Source of the DNA: Spirometra erinaceieuropaei
Taxonomy: Eukaryota; Platyhelminthes; Cestoda; Diphyllobothriidea; Diphyllobothriidae
DNA length: 64,000 nt
NCBI GenBank assembly: GCA_902702965.1
Contig: CACRXP010000731.1
Span: 12,499 to 76,498, forward strand
Direction of reading: 5' to 3'
The position numbers were made by a program, and so were the translations under genes. Numbering within the stretch: the stretch's first letter is position 1; every line of letters begins with the position of its first letter. Of this stretch, positions 10,384 through 21,411 are shown piece after piece. Under the pieces are notes generated by a model that ran no database searches, was not told where the DNA came from, and worked only from the letters and a program-made list of their open reading frames with translations.

Positions 10384-12057
10384 CGTATGTGAACCCTCAG
10401 ATTCGAGCGGTTTAAGTGGCTTCTAAGCCCTTGCATAATTTTTCCACACCGAAATTGTATAGTCTTTCAAGAGCGTGCTTAGGAGGCCCTGTTAGTGGAA
10501 ATAGACGATTAAGCATCATGCTAGTATCGAATCTCTAAGCGAGGAAAGACAGTTTGTAGAAGAATCCATGACTCCATAAAATAAATGTTCCCTCTCATTG
10601 CTTTTCCTCCCCCCGAAAGTGCCGACACGGTTGATGAAAATGTTCCCGGTCGAAAGATTGCATGTCACGGTGTCGGCGTAATTACCCGGATGGATGAAAC
10701 CAATAGATCCTACAGCTTTTGCATTTGCAAAAGTAGTGAAGCTTACAGCTCGTAGGCATGGGCAGGCCTGTTTTGTGTCTCGCCTGCCTACTTGAGACAC
10801 TGTCGCCTCTGACGTCCAAATGAACTAGGACTCCGCCCTCAAAATCCATGGGCGATGATTTGATGATAATGACGACAGTCATTCGTCCATTGGTCATTCT
10901 TTAGCATCATTAGATTTCCTCGTCGAACATGGAGTATGGATACCCCCAGGAACTACAGGGTCCCTCGCATTAAACTCCCGGAGGGGTTCTTATCCCGTGT
11001 CCCATCTTTAACTCTAACCCCGATGCTAACTTTCATAACCCTAACTATAAATTAAAGACTAACCCACACAACTTTGGCACTAATCCTAAACCTCCTTCCC
11101 CATATATCCCCGCCCAGTCGGCTTTCGTTGGTTCATGGTTGCGGATTATAAACAAGTGGAGTTGTCCTCGAAATGGTCAGAAACAATAGTTCTCCGTTTC
11201 ATTAAGTACTGGCTTCGACCCTTTATGATAGAACAGAAATGAGACCACTAAAACCTGTAAGGCTCGCCGAAGTGTTCGGGGAATGCGATTTGCCACCAAT
11301 GACAACTGCAAAAACGAAACCCACGGAAATCTCCTAAACAACAGTTTTTCAACCCCTACCGTGTAATATGCACTCGATCTTAAAATGTTCTCTCGGTACA
11401 TTGCGCCAAGTCTGGGGGTGGTGGCGATTAGAAGTTAAAAACCCCTTGCACGGGAAGTGATACTCGATGGAATTTAGCGCAAGGTCACCTGATCAATTGA
11501 TTGACTGATACCTGTTATACAGGGAGGACGGCACATGGACCCATGCCCCACCGACGAATCTCCCAGACGGACAGTTTGATAGAGTTCATAATTTGAAGTT
11601 ATATCGATCGTTTGTTGATGGGGATTATGCAAATATGAGCTCCGTACCGGTGGTCTGATTTTATACAGGGCGCAAGTTTACAGCGAGTTTCGTGTTCCTA
11701 CAATAAAATCAGAAATGATGGCTACTAACAGAGTTTCAGTAGACAGACGAAGCGATCACTTGGAAGAAGTGGATTTGGGCCCCCTACGTAGTTCCCTGGC
11801 ATCATGCTGGTGAAACTCGGCACTAGACAGCAAACCACCACTTAACTCGCCGGTTCGTGATAGAGTAGTCTGAACTCAGGCAAAGGAAATGTAGAATAAT
11901 TAGAAAACATCAATCTGTTAAGACACCGACTGACAAGTTCAGCGCTCGAAGAACTCGATTTATTTAACACACGAAATGGAAATTTGCAGTGAAGAGATGA
12001 TATTTAGTAAGAATATATTTTAAGCAATAATATGCCCGGGTAAGTTGTTTCGCGTGG
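10384..12057. other. no gene recognised; degenerate telomere-like stretch near 11,005-11,100
   Basis: Scattered CTAACC/CCCTAA-like words occur at 11,005-11,100 (and 22,070-22,165 in copy 2). No supported exon upstream of gene C was found. The 3' untranslated region of gene C lies at the right end. Confidence 0.4.
11959..11964 (-). promoter_or_regulatory. AATAAA poly(A) signal for gene C, copy 1
   Basis: Minus-strand AATAAA about 94 nt beyond the gene C stop codon. The same signal is kept at the same distance in copy 2. Confidence 0.4.
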
Positions 12058-12287
12058 TTACTGAAGGATCTCCTCCAACCGTTTAACAATTTTAATCAAC
12101 TTTGATGCCCCGTTAGCAGCAAGGATCAGGAAAGGTAGTAAAATAAGGGCGATCGCCAGCATTGTGCCTCCCAAGACGACACTAAGCCTGAAAGCAGAAA
12201 GCTCTTCAGTAAATAAACGCGAAAGTGGAAATCAAAGGGGAGGAAGCAGCACTTTTTGTGGATTTTCAGCCCAGTGTGGGCGTCCAT
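12058..12287 (-). CDS. gene C, copy 1: 54-aa single-pass membrane protein
   Basis: Minus strand, two exons. Exon 1, 12,287-12,253, has 11 codons plus AA and ends in a donor AA|GTGCTG. Exon 2, 12,187-12,058, has one base plus 42 codons and TAA. The junction restores Lys. The peptide begins MDAHTGLKIHKK and continues into a strong hydrophobic helix (LGGTMLAIALILLPFLILAA) and a basic amphipathic tail ending RLEEILQ. The basic residues before the helix suggest the N-terminus is cytosolic. Relative to copy 2 exon 2 has only three substitutions in 130 nt (one silent, Ser/Asn, Ile/Val), whereas the intron next to the acceptor differs much more. ATG follows an AG with an upstream pyrimidine tract, so there may be a 5' exon or spliced leader. 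No family recognised. Confidence 0.45.
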
Positions 12288-13771
12288 CTTCAGAGGCGGT
12301 AGGGAACTGACAATGGATTGTGGGGTTTCTCGACTAGGCAGCTCAGGAATTTGCGTTCGCGCGCACGATCGTCACAAGTGATGCGGTCCACTGATGTCCC
12401 CCCACACTTAGACTGCGCCTAAATAATGTTAATTGTGCGACCTGAGATCTGCCTGCGGAGTAGATTGCTTCCCATTTCATAAAACCCCGTATATCAGTCT
12501 AACTCCCTCCTACCACACTTTGCGCTCTTACTAGCAGATGACCTGTCTCCGTGCTCGGCCAAGGATTCACTTAGTCAACGTTTGATGAGAAACCACAAAG
12601 TCCTCTTCTCCCGCATGTTTTCTAACAGTGATCTTCCATACGGACCTGAATGTTCACACAAGCAAACCGACTGCCATTATGATCAACTGAAACAATTGTG
12701 GCAATGGTGAATGAGTCCTGGGCTAAATGTGCACCACAGCACTCACAGATCGAGAGTCTTTCAGGCAACTGGTGCGTAAAATAGATAAAAGGAAAGCGAG
12801 AGAAAGACAGAGGTCGATCATCTTTTACCACTCTTAAAATTAACCCAGTCCGCTATCGGAGAGCAGTCGAGGGGTAGGGGGAAGAATGCTTGGATAGAGA
12901 GAACTCTGGATCTACGGGTAACAGAGCGCTAAATATCTGGCAGATGATTTCATGGCTTTCTGTGCATACCAGTAAGTAGCGATTTGCTGTGACCTTGAAC
13001 GGCAGGATTCCAATCGAAGTCGTCCCTGCCCATGGCGTGAGACTTTAGCCATAAGGCGTAATTTTTCACCAATAGCAGTAGGAGTTAGCATCAAACTTCA
13101 TGCGCAATTTTCTTATTCAACGTGAAGAGGTCAGGAGAAGTTATGCAATATATATTACCAAGATATTGGGAGAGGGGCAAACTTTAGGCCGAAACAAATT
13201 CAAAGCGACCGAATTTTTAGCATTTCGCAAAAAAATCGTTTTTTTAACCAGGTCGCTTTTCTGACGGTCAATTTTCATAAACGTAACGGGCGATTAGGTC
13301 TATCAAAGCCGGACTCTCTGACGAGGTCTCTCATTGACCGATATCTAGGGCTCAAACCTCTCCTCGATAGACAGGACACGCTGCCATCTGGAGAAAATAA
13401 TTTAATTATAGTCGACGTCTTATTAAGCAGGGTCCATAATCACAAGACGCATAGCACACTGTGTCAAGTTTCACCCCACCCCCAAGTATAGTCATATGTG
13501 TGGCTGCATGGAGATCACATTTTAAATCCAGTTTGCAGACTACCGTCTTCACCTCTGACTTAGAAATTGAACACGAGGATAATTTTAACCCCTCTATTTT
13601 TAACTCAGTTTTCGTTATGATGTTTCTTGGAGACGCATTCGCACTTTGTGGGACGTCTCAAGCCCAAAGACATGCCATAAAGTACTTTAAACTATAGCCT
13701 GTTCTTTGGCAAGGATCAGTTAATGCGCGTATGCACAGTACAACTTACATTTCCTGACTGTTTTTTATTAG
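12288..13771. other. no supported gene
   Basis: A 60-aa minus-strand frame at 12,912-13,094 looks protein-like (KVSRHGQGRLRLESCRSRS) but a Trp codon in copy 1 is a stop in copy 2, so it is not supported in both. Nothing else recognised. Confidence 0.35.
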
Positions 13772-13843
13772 ATGGGTTTGTTAAACCAGACAGGCGGGTC
13801 AATCTGGCGACCAGACAGGTCTGATGAAGATCCCTCAGTGTGA
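13772..13843 (+). CDS. candidate short first coding exon, copy 1
   Basis: A good acceptor (cctgactgttttttattag) is followed immediately by ATG and a 23-codon frame (MGLLNQTGGSIWRPDRSDE..). It ends in TGA or in a GTGTGAGG-type donor. Copy 2 keeps the acceptor, ATG and frame with a single Asp/Glu change (24,830-24,901). Beyond it, a foldback element interrupts the sequence at 13,958. Weak on its own; product unknown. Confidence 0.22.
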   Translation: MGLLNQTGGSIWRPDRSDEDPSV

Positions 13844-13957
13844 GGGCATTCCTCCAACCCTTCATCGTAACGACGTGAAACTTGCATATGCGTCCGCCTA
13901 CAGAGCATGCATCAACACCTGTGACCTCGAGTATGAACCTCAAACTGCTGACAAGTA

Positions 13958-14936
13958 CGGTGAGTGACCGATTTCTGAAGCGCATTGTCGATCAGTAAGG
14001 ACAATTTAAGTGGGGTTGTAAGACTAATTCTCTTGGGGCATAATCCTATAGCATTCCGGACTCGGCGGGATGTCAACTTTTGAACGCACTTCTTTTCAAT
14101 CTCCTGTAGAAATCATATTCGGCAAAAAAGTGACCACTTAATTAGCACGCATTTTTCCCATTGATTTTCGATGGTCTTATAAATTAAAATATAACTTATA
14201 AAAAACATGACAACATTATTTTTTCTTTCACGCGTTTAATACAGAATCACGCCAACTTTATACCTTATACTCGAAGCAGGAGTATAATTTGGTTTTAAAA
14301 AAGTTTCTAATTATGAGAATTTTGATGACCGTGCAATGTCCATTCATACAGCATCGTACCTGTCCGGTTACCACTGCTCCTCATGAAGTGGACAACGTAG
14401 TCCGCATCCATTGTAAAATTGTATTGACTGAATAGAATGTTTCTTTAAAGGCTTAAAGGGGTATACGACTTTCTTTATGCAGAACTCATACATCTTATAG
14501 ACTGAAACCATTAGGTGCTAATGCATTGGCTGAGCAGGTTCTAAATTATTCAGGAATAAGAAAACTTTTTTAAAACATAAATATACTCCTCCTCCACGTA
14601 AAAAATGTAAATTTAACTTGACATTGTATCAAACGCGTGAAAGAAAGCATACTTCTGTGTATGTTTTTTAAAAAATATATTTGAATTTATAAGACCACCG
14701 AAAATAAGTGCGAAAATGTATGCTTCTTAAGCAGTCACTTTTTTGCCGAACACAGTTTCTACAGGAGATTGAAAGGAAATGCATTTAAAAACCGACATCC
14801 CGCCAAATCCCAAATATTACAGGATCTTGCTACAAACTAATCACTACCCCCACCCAAGTTATCCTTCCTGACCGAAAATGCATTTCAGAATTTTGACCAA
14901 CATTGCATGAGATCGGTCACTCACTGTTCTTGTGAG
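13958..14936. mobile_element. foldback/MITE-type element, about 979 bp
   Basis: The left end CGGTGAGTGACCGATTTC and the right end GAGATCGGTCACTCACTG are inverted complements, and the two halves are long inverted repeats of each other (for example 'gtgaccacttaattagcacgc' in the left half and 'gcttaagcagtcac' in the right half). It encodes nothing. Flanks are TA on the left and TT on the right, fitting TA target preference. Full-length relatives: 25,016-25,988, 38,228-39,202 and a divergent one at 36,511-37,505. It sits inside the tandem unit in both copies at the same point, so it predates the duplication. Confidence 0.75.
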
Positions 14937-16482
14937 TCAGCATCTAGGAGACCAGCGACAACCGTTGACGTGTCTAAATGAGAACCATTCGGTATCTATA
15001 AGGCTAAAGTCCTCGCTGACAACCCATGCCCAGCGGATGGGACACATCTTCGGCTTTTTTTCTTCAATACGTCACCTAATAATCTCACCTCATTTTTTCC
15101 AGTTATAACCCCCAGGGGTCTTTTGTTCTGGCAGTCCATCCGGGAATTCCGACGATGTTTTCTAATGTACCTACACCCAATCCCAACATCATATAGCTGG
15201 TCAGCTCGCACAGCGGACTGGTCCAGTAGAGAGGAAGCAGAGAATGAGGCCGAATCGGGAGACTGTCGCCAAGGCACTTCGTCGCAAATGTACAACATAG
15301 TCCGCATTCATAGCAAAAGTTTATGAACTCTAGGTGATATCTTTGTTAAGGCATAGAAAAATATGTTATTTTCTTTACGCAGAACACATGCATCTTGTAG
15401 ACTGAAATCACTAAGTGCTTACACATTGAATAATCAGGCTACGAATTATACAGCAATTAGAAAACGTTTTTAAAAAACTTTTTTAAAAAACCGGTTTTAT
15501 AACTAAAATAAAAACCTTTTTCTCAGTTCCTGTGGGCAGGTACGGCGAATAGAACCAAAAGAGTATAAAAACATTATTCGAAGTGGTTAGCCCTACAAGT
15601 AGGGAACACGGCAGTAACGGAGCGATCCAAGCTGCTATGTCAATACACCCTCGCGACCGCGGGTTCTCGCTCTCCATATTCCTGGAGAATCCTCTCCACT
15701 AGAGAGCATAACCTTTTCTTGGAGCCCTGAGTTAGCTGTGGCGACAACCTACCTCCAGCATAACACCGAGTAAAAGGACGGACGTCGTGTCATAACGACT
15801 ATGCACTAGCTCACTTCCTCCACTTCCTTCAGCTGGCGACGAAACCGGCCACTGTCCTACGAAGTGAGGGCAAGGGCGGTGACTTCCACGTGGAGTTGTT
15901 CATAATGAATCAGACTTGCACTGTATCTACCGCACTCTGTCTTTCAACGTCCCATCCCCCCTACAGGCCACGTAGTAAGAGGGAGTCAGGATAACCGGAT
16001 GTGTGCGCGGGCGGAAAAACTTAAGCCTTCTACACATAACTTGGCCCCTTACTGCATTTCCCTCAGGCTCATTTCTTAAAGGCGGTTTCGGATGACACAC
16101 AAGTGACAATGCATATTAAACTTTGGACCGTGCCTGAAAGGGTCTGTTTCGAAAGAGTTACTCCAAGTTCGCGCATTAGTTTCCTCGGAAATTAAACAAG
16201 GCAGGTTGAGACTGGAGTTCATATACCAGAAAACACACAGGGAAAGCTGGAGGACCCACTAACGAACCGAACCACTCGCAGCTGCGTCAGGCTCAGTATA
16301 AGATCGGCTCAGCAGGCGTCGCTGGGCTTTTAGCTAATACCTGTGTTGCTAGTGCGGTAAATCATTGCACAAGTGACAGTGCCATAAAGACTACGGTAAA
16401 AAGGAGCCACTGCAGTCTGGCACTCATTGTTGAATAGGGGAGATTTATTACGTGAGCTGGCAGCCCTTTAAACCACGACTAA
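14937..16482. other. no gene recognised; partial foldback interior at 15,290-15,480
   Basis: 15,290-15,480 repeats the interior of the foldback element (tagtccgcattcat.., cttgtagactgaaatcac). A long plus-strand frame at about 14,990-15,326 is broken in copy 2 and its differences are nearly all replacement changes. Confidence 0.4.
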
Positions 16483-16903
16483 CAGCGTGCCAGGACAACA
16501 AGACGCCTGGAAAAGAGAGTACGTGAACACATACCTGCCTGGCTAATCAGAGGTGAAAAGAAATCGATTTCAAGTTCTATTTTCGCACATCTTGTAGATA
16601 CGAATCACCGAGTCGATGCCAAAGAAGCATTTCAGGTTGTCTACCGGACACCAGCTAGCTTCTCCAGAAGACTACGTCAAAGGGGTGATAGCGACAGCCG
16701 AGGCAGTGGCTATACGGCTAGTCAATCCAGTGCTATGTTGTCAGAAGACTCTGACACAGGCGCTCTGTCTTCCGTGGCCAACGCCGACCCCAGATGATGA
16801 TTGCACGTCGCCCAGCCTCCTGATGGCAGTGGTGCACGCACAACGTACCCGACGTACAAACATTACTCACAGCCTATGTTCCCCCTCCCCATCGCCCCCT
16901 TGA
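16483..16903 (+). pseudogene. Penelope-like element GIY-YIG endonuclease C-terminal fragment, copy 1
   Basis: The first frame reads ARTTRRLEKRVREHIPAWL, then KKSISSSIFAHLVDTNHRVD and EAFQVVYRTP. A second frame, entered near 16,680, reads IATAEAVAIRLVNPVLCCQK and ALCLPWPTPTP. In order this matches what I know of the end of Penelope-like element GIY-YIG domains (GRT..RL..R..EH.P, GH..D, AEAI.I..P.LC.QK, LPW). The GIY-YIG start itself is missing. The frame break is present in both tandem copies. In the first frame roughly half of the differences between copies are synonymous, supporting past coding. Dead element tail. Confidence 0.5.
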
Positions 16904-18059
16904 CCCAATGACCACGGCACGCCGACCACACCATAGCACGCCTCGCCATGCGAGTGGCGTGTGAACGATGAGTGACGTGGGAACGATGAGTGTTAATAGC
17001 CCCCGAATCACTTACAACCCCTGTAACTTCACATAATTTCCACTTTTATGTAACTGTTTTGACTTGATTACGAGTTACCGAAAACATATGTTTGCCAAAT
17101 CGACTTTTCAATTGTAACATGGGAATATTCACTGAACTAAGAAGATCCAAGTCCGTCGCATTTTTAATGGCGAGGAATGCAGTACTTATCCATTTGAATG
17201 GGGCCCCCAATGTCGGCCTCAGTCCATCCCCCGCCGCTCAGGCTTCCATTCCTTGTGCACCAGTCTTCTGTCTGAGCCTGACAGATGAAACTGAGTGCGG
17301 TGCGTGGAAGTCTCCGTCTAGGTTGCGTCACGTGATTAAACTCTGCAAACGTCCCCCGACTTGTTGACACTATTAACTCGCTCACCATACCATTGGAAAT
17401 GTTAATTTAATGGGTGTGCTGGCAATTAATCAAAAGCAAACGTTCGACGGAACTGACATCCTTTGATCTAAATGCGACTTTCCGTGGATATTTGCGATAG
17501 ACCACTGCCATCTGCATACAGTTTCAGAGGAGAGCGCTTGATACATGGAGCTGCTCCATACAGATATACTCCTGCATAAAATTAACGAAATAAATTGCAA
17601 TAATCTTCTCTCTAGCAACCCAAGCAGAAACCTAGTTCAAACTAAAAAATGGACTCGCCATGTGAGGTCAAAGGCACAGCTTACGCCTGCGTCCCGCCAG
17701 AATTTAGGGAAAAATGACTATTTCTCACTCAGTGGAGCTTGTGCTGCATAGACCTCAGGACAGGTAGTTCACAGTCTCAATTTCGGCAAGATTTGCTGCT
17801 GGCGTATGACTCATATCTCCAGCACCCAACTGAAGAACCCGCGGGCTTCATTCAAACTCCTGGTCTTCTTACTCATCATGCCAGTTCGAGCGTCGCAAGA
17901 GACGAAGTAAGTAGCCTGGTCGCATCAGCGGGGACTTGCGCACGATTTAACTTAAACTGAGGGAGAGAGTGGCTTTCGCCGCATCCACCGCACTCTCTCC
18001 TCTCCCACCCACCCTGCTCTGAATACAAGACGATAACAAGAATTCCGACGCCTCAAAGC
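16904..18059. other. no gene recognised
   Basis: Minus-strand frame 17,164-17,388 is closed by several stops relative to its copy-2 counterpart (28,031-28,273). No other supported feature until the SINE module. Confidence 0.4.
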
Positions 18060-18305
18060 ACTGGGCCACGGATCTTTTGTCCTATCGGTTTCGATCGGCT
18101 CGAGCCTCCGGTGTTCCACACCCTGGGATTGGGTATGACTGGCTGAGGACGGCCGGTAAGCCAGAAATGACCATTCCAGTCTCCCTTGTATTTGTTAGTA
18201 ATAACATTCTGTGTGTATCACGCGTCGCTGTGCGGCTGCTGGTTGGGCTCGAGAGAGGGAGAGCCCGTAAGGCACAACGGAACGAGTGAGTTCCGTAAGA
18301 GTGAT
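18060..18305 (+). mobile_element. SINE body, plus orientation, ending at the gap
   Basis: Contains GGTATGACTGGCTGAGGACGG, CAGTCTCCCTTGTATTTG and GGGCTCGAGAGAGGGAGAGC as in the minus-strand SINE at 8,590-8,853, but in the opposite orientation. The tRNA head is replaced by a different leader. The counterpart in copy 2 is 29,075-29,318. Confidence 0.6.
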
Positions 18306-18310
18306 CGATG

Positions 18311-18585
18311 NNNNNNNNNNNNNNNNNNNNNNNNNNNNNNNNNNNNNNNNNNNNNNNNNNNNNNNNNNNNNNNNNNNNNNNNNNNNNNNNNNNNNNNNNN
18401 NNNNNNNNNNNNNNNNNNNNNNNNNNNNNNNNNNNNNNNNNNNNNNNNNNNNNNNNNNNNNNNNNNNNNNNNNNNNNNNNNNNNNNNNNNNNNNNNNNNN
18501 NNNNNNNNNNNNNNNNNNNNNNNNNNNNNNNNNNNNNNNNNNNNNNNNNNNNNNNNNNNNNNNNNNNNNNNNNNNNNNNNNNNNN
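18311..18585. other. assembly gap, 275 N
   Basis: Run of N exactly at the junction between the two tandem copies. Open frames spanning it are meaningless. Confidence 0.99.
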
Positions 18586-19154
18586 GTTACCTACAACCGG
18601 CATGGGTCAGGTAGGTGGACCAGTGGCCGAAAGTCTGGTCGAAAGTGCTCCATGGCTAATAAATCCGGTTCTGGCATGTATATTTCCAGCCTGGCACTGA
18701 GAGGCTTTTTGATAATAGTGATAAGAAGGCCTCAAATGTTTTTATTGACTTTCCGGTGGAACCTACACAGGCTAACCCTAATGTGCAGCGGAAAAACGCA
18801 TACAGAGCGCGTAGCCTAGCCTAAAAAAACAGTGAGAATATTGGGATACCTAAACTAACCCCAGAACTTCCGACTGGGGAGTTTCAGCAGATACAGCTGG
18901 AAACAAACCAGACACATTGCGAAAAATGGAGTTTCTTCATTTCTGTTTGTCTACGCCAATGGGGTTTAGCCGCTGGCTTTAGTGAGAATTCTTGCAGGGT
19001 TTTTATAACCTCCAGGCCGTCCCTGGGATGAGTTTGGACACGATCAGAAATCATCAGGTAAATGCGGCTTTTGTTCCAGAAGTCTGTTTGTCCCACTCGC
19101 AGCATAGTCGTACTTCTTCTGTTCATTTTGGATAGAATCTGCTCTTACCTAAAA

Positions 19155-19418
19155 ATTTTAATGGCAGGGATAGCTCACCGATCGTTCTTACAGACCTTAC
19201 TCGTTCCGTTGTGCCTTATGGACTCTCTCTCCCTCGAGCCTAACCAGCAGCCGCACAGCGGCGCACGATAAAGGCAGAATAATATTACCGACAACGACAA
19301 GGGAGACTGGGATGGTCATTTCTGGCTTATTAGCCGTCGTCAGCCAGTCATACCCAACCCCGAGGCTCGAACTCGCCACCTGTTAGCTAGAAGTCCACGC
19401 CTCTAACTACTGGGCCAC
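19155..19418 (-). mobile_element. tRNA-derived SINE, copy 2
   Basis: Same element as 8,590-8,853. The B box reads GAGTTCGAGCC (19,374-19,364) and the A-box region TGGCCCAGTAG, each one base off copy 1. Confidence 0.7.
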
Positions 19419-19625
19419 GAGCCCGTTGCCCTGTCGGTTTCGATCGGGAATATACAATGGTAGGGGGCGCTCACTGATCGTTCATACGGAACTCACTTGT
19501 TCCGTTGTGCGTTACGGGCTCTCTCGCGAGCCCAACCAACAGACGCACGGTATAGGCAAAATGGTATTACCGACAAAGACAAGGGAGACTGGAATGGCCA
19601 TTTCCGGCATCTGCCGTCCGTAATC
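19419..19625 (-). mobile_element. headless SINE body, copy 2
   Basis: Counterpart of 8,854-9,060, abutting the headed SINE in the same arrangement. Confidence 0.6.
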
Positions 19626-20640
19626 TTTTGTTATGTCTACTCGTTACAGAAGTCAGGCTATCACAAAAAATGACGTCTGCCGCTCGTCCCACCGAGCGAG
19701 TTCTGCGTGAGTCAGTTTATAATGAGACGGACAACCGCAGTTTCCCCTCCCGCAACGATGGCAGGAAAAAGTCCGCACTGCCGAAAGCAGGCGAGTTACA
19801 AGACTCCCCTACGCGCGCCACATACGACCTTATCCCCAATCCAGATGCATCCACCCAACAACGTACACAGGGTACGAAGTGTTCTGGCAGCGTGATTGGA
19901 AGGATGAGACGCGGAGAGGACTGACGCTTTGATCCTCCCAGATATTCGAGACACTGGTCGTCTTGTGGACACTAAAAAATTTTTTTAAACAGTCTAAAGC
20001 ATGCTCCATACCTGCAACATCTATTAGTCACAGCAAAATTAGTGGCGGCTGAGGTAAACTCTTTGTCCCCGCAAGCACAAAAGGATCCAATCCAGACCCT
20101 GTGGGTGTCTTGACCCAATTTAAATAACTTCGGACCCTGCTGCAACTTGATGCATGCTAAGCGCTCCTAATTACTCGCGCTTTGTGGCATGTTATTGCAG
20201 TCGGTCGATTGCAGTTATAGTATCTCAACCACATGATTTCTATCGAGTTCAGGGCTCGCGACACTTTCTCGACGGCATGTGGATGGAGAAATGTGTTGGC
20301 AATTAGATAATGCAAGGAATTTTTGGAAGAAACAATAGGCAACTCTCGCTCGGGGTTTTTAGCCGGATGCTTACGGTAAACGGCCCTCGACAAGGTTTTC
20401 GGCAACCCTAATTAACTGTCGTCCGTTGAGCTCTAAAATCCAACAAAAAACGGAAAACGACGGGAGTCAGAACATCCCGCGCTCGTTGGGAGATGTACTA
20501 CGAATGGAAAGCCCGTGAAACAGTGACTGACATCTTTTAAGAGTCGAAAAGATTATTTAGGTGGGATTGCAGGGACTGCAGTCATGTATGCACCCCGATT
20601 TACTGAGAAAAACACGTCCTTTAGAGATGGAGCATTCGAA

Positions 20641-21411
20641 CGCTTAGGAAATTCACGAGCTACATCGTCATCAGTATCTCGTATGCATTTTGACCACAGC
20701 GTGCCTTTACATATATCTAAGCTTCAAACATCACGTGGTTTTAAGATTCCTATAGAGCTGAACGAAAATAGCGTTCCAGTCGCGCCAGCAGACGGGCCAC
20801 GAGCCCAATTGCCCTGTCGGTTTCCATCGGGAATATACAATGGTAGGGGTAACTCACCGATCTGTCATACGGAACTAACTTGTTCTGTTGTGCCTTACGG
20901 ACTCTCTCTCTCGAGCCCAACCAGCAGCCGCACTGCGACACCCGATATAGGCAAAATGGTTTTACCGACAAAGACAAGGGAGAATGGAATGGCTATTTCT
21001 GGCGTCTGTCGTCGGTAGTCTTTTGTTAAGTCTACCCGTTATAGCAGTCAGGCTATCACAAGAAACGACGTTTGCCGATTGTCCCACCGAGCGAGTTCTG
21101 CGTGAGTAAGTTTATAATGAGACGGACAACCGCATTTTCCCCTTCCGTAACGATAGCAGGAAAAAGTCAGGACTGCCCAAAGCAGGCGCGTTACAAGACT
21201 CCCTCACGCGTGCCACATACGACCTTGTTCCCAATCCAGATGCACTCGCTCGGCAAACGCTTAGGAAATTCACATGCTACATCATCATCAGTATCTCGTA
21301 TGCATTTTGACCACAGCGTGCCTTTACATATATCTAAGCTTCCAACATCACGCGGTTTTAAGATTCCTATAGAAAGGAACCAAAATAGCATTCCAATCGC
21401 GCCAGCAGACG
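20641..21411 (+). repeat. 154-bp direct repeats flanking a 463-bp SINE-containing insert
   Basis: Unit 20,641-20,794 and unit 21,258-21,411 are near-identical. Between them, 20,795-21,257 is a further copy of the headless SINE body plus its downstream sequence (matching 8,853-9,300 and 19,418-19,870). Copy 1 has a single 154-bp unit and no insert. This looks like a local duplication or ectopic recombination event private to copy 2. Confidence 0.75.

Larger units (their letters stand above)
8022..18310 (+). repeat. tandem duplication, copy 1 (about 10.3 kb)
   Basis: The sequence from 8,022 (gttacctacaaccggcatgg) reappears at 18,586 immediately after the N gap and runs co-linearly. The offset grows from about 10,564 at the start to about 11,008 at the end through indels. 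The copy ends at 18,310 (gatcgatg), where the gap begins; copy 2 reads through the same point at 29,318. It contains SINE modules, gene C, a foldback element and a Penelope-like fragment. Divergence is a few percent by eye, with scattered indels. Confidence 0.9.

Noticed and set aside
13310..13360. CTGACGA with a perfect GGTC/GACC stem, resembling a hammerhead core
   Set aside because: The GAAA box reads GATA and copy 2 destroys both the box and the stem.
14990..15326. Long plus-strand frame next to a good acceptor (ctcattttttccag)
   Set aside because: Shifted by an extra G in copy 2 and nearly all differences are replacements in that frame.
18082..18819. Long open frames across the first N gap
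   Set aside because: They are open only because N is not read as a stop.
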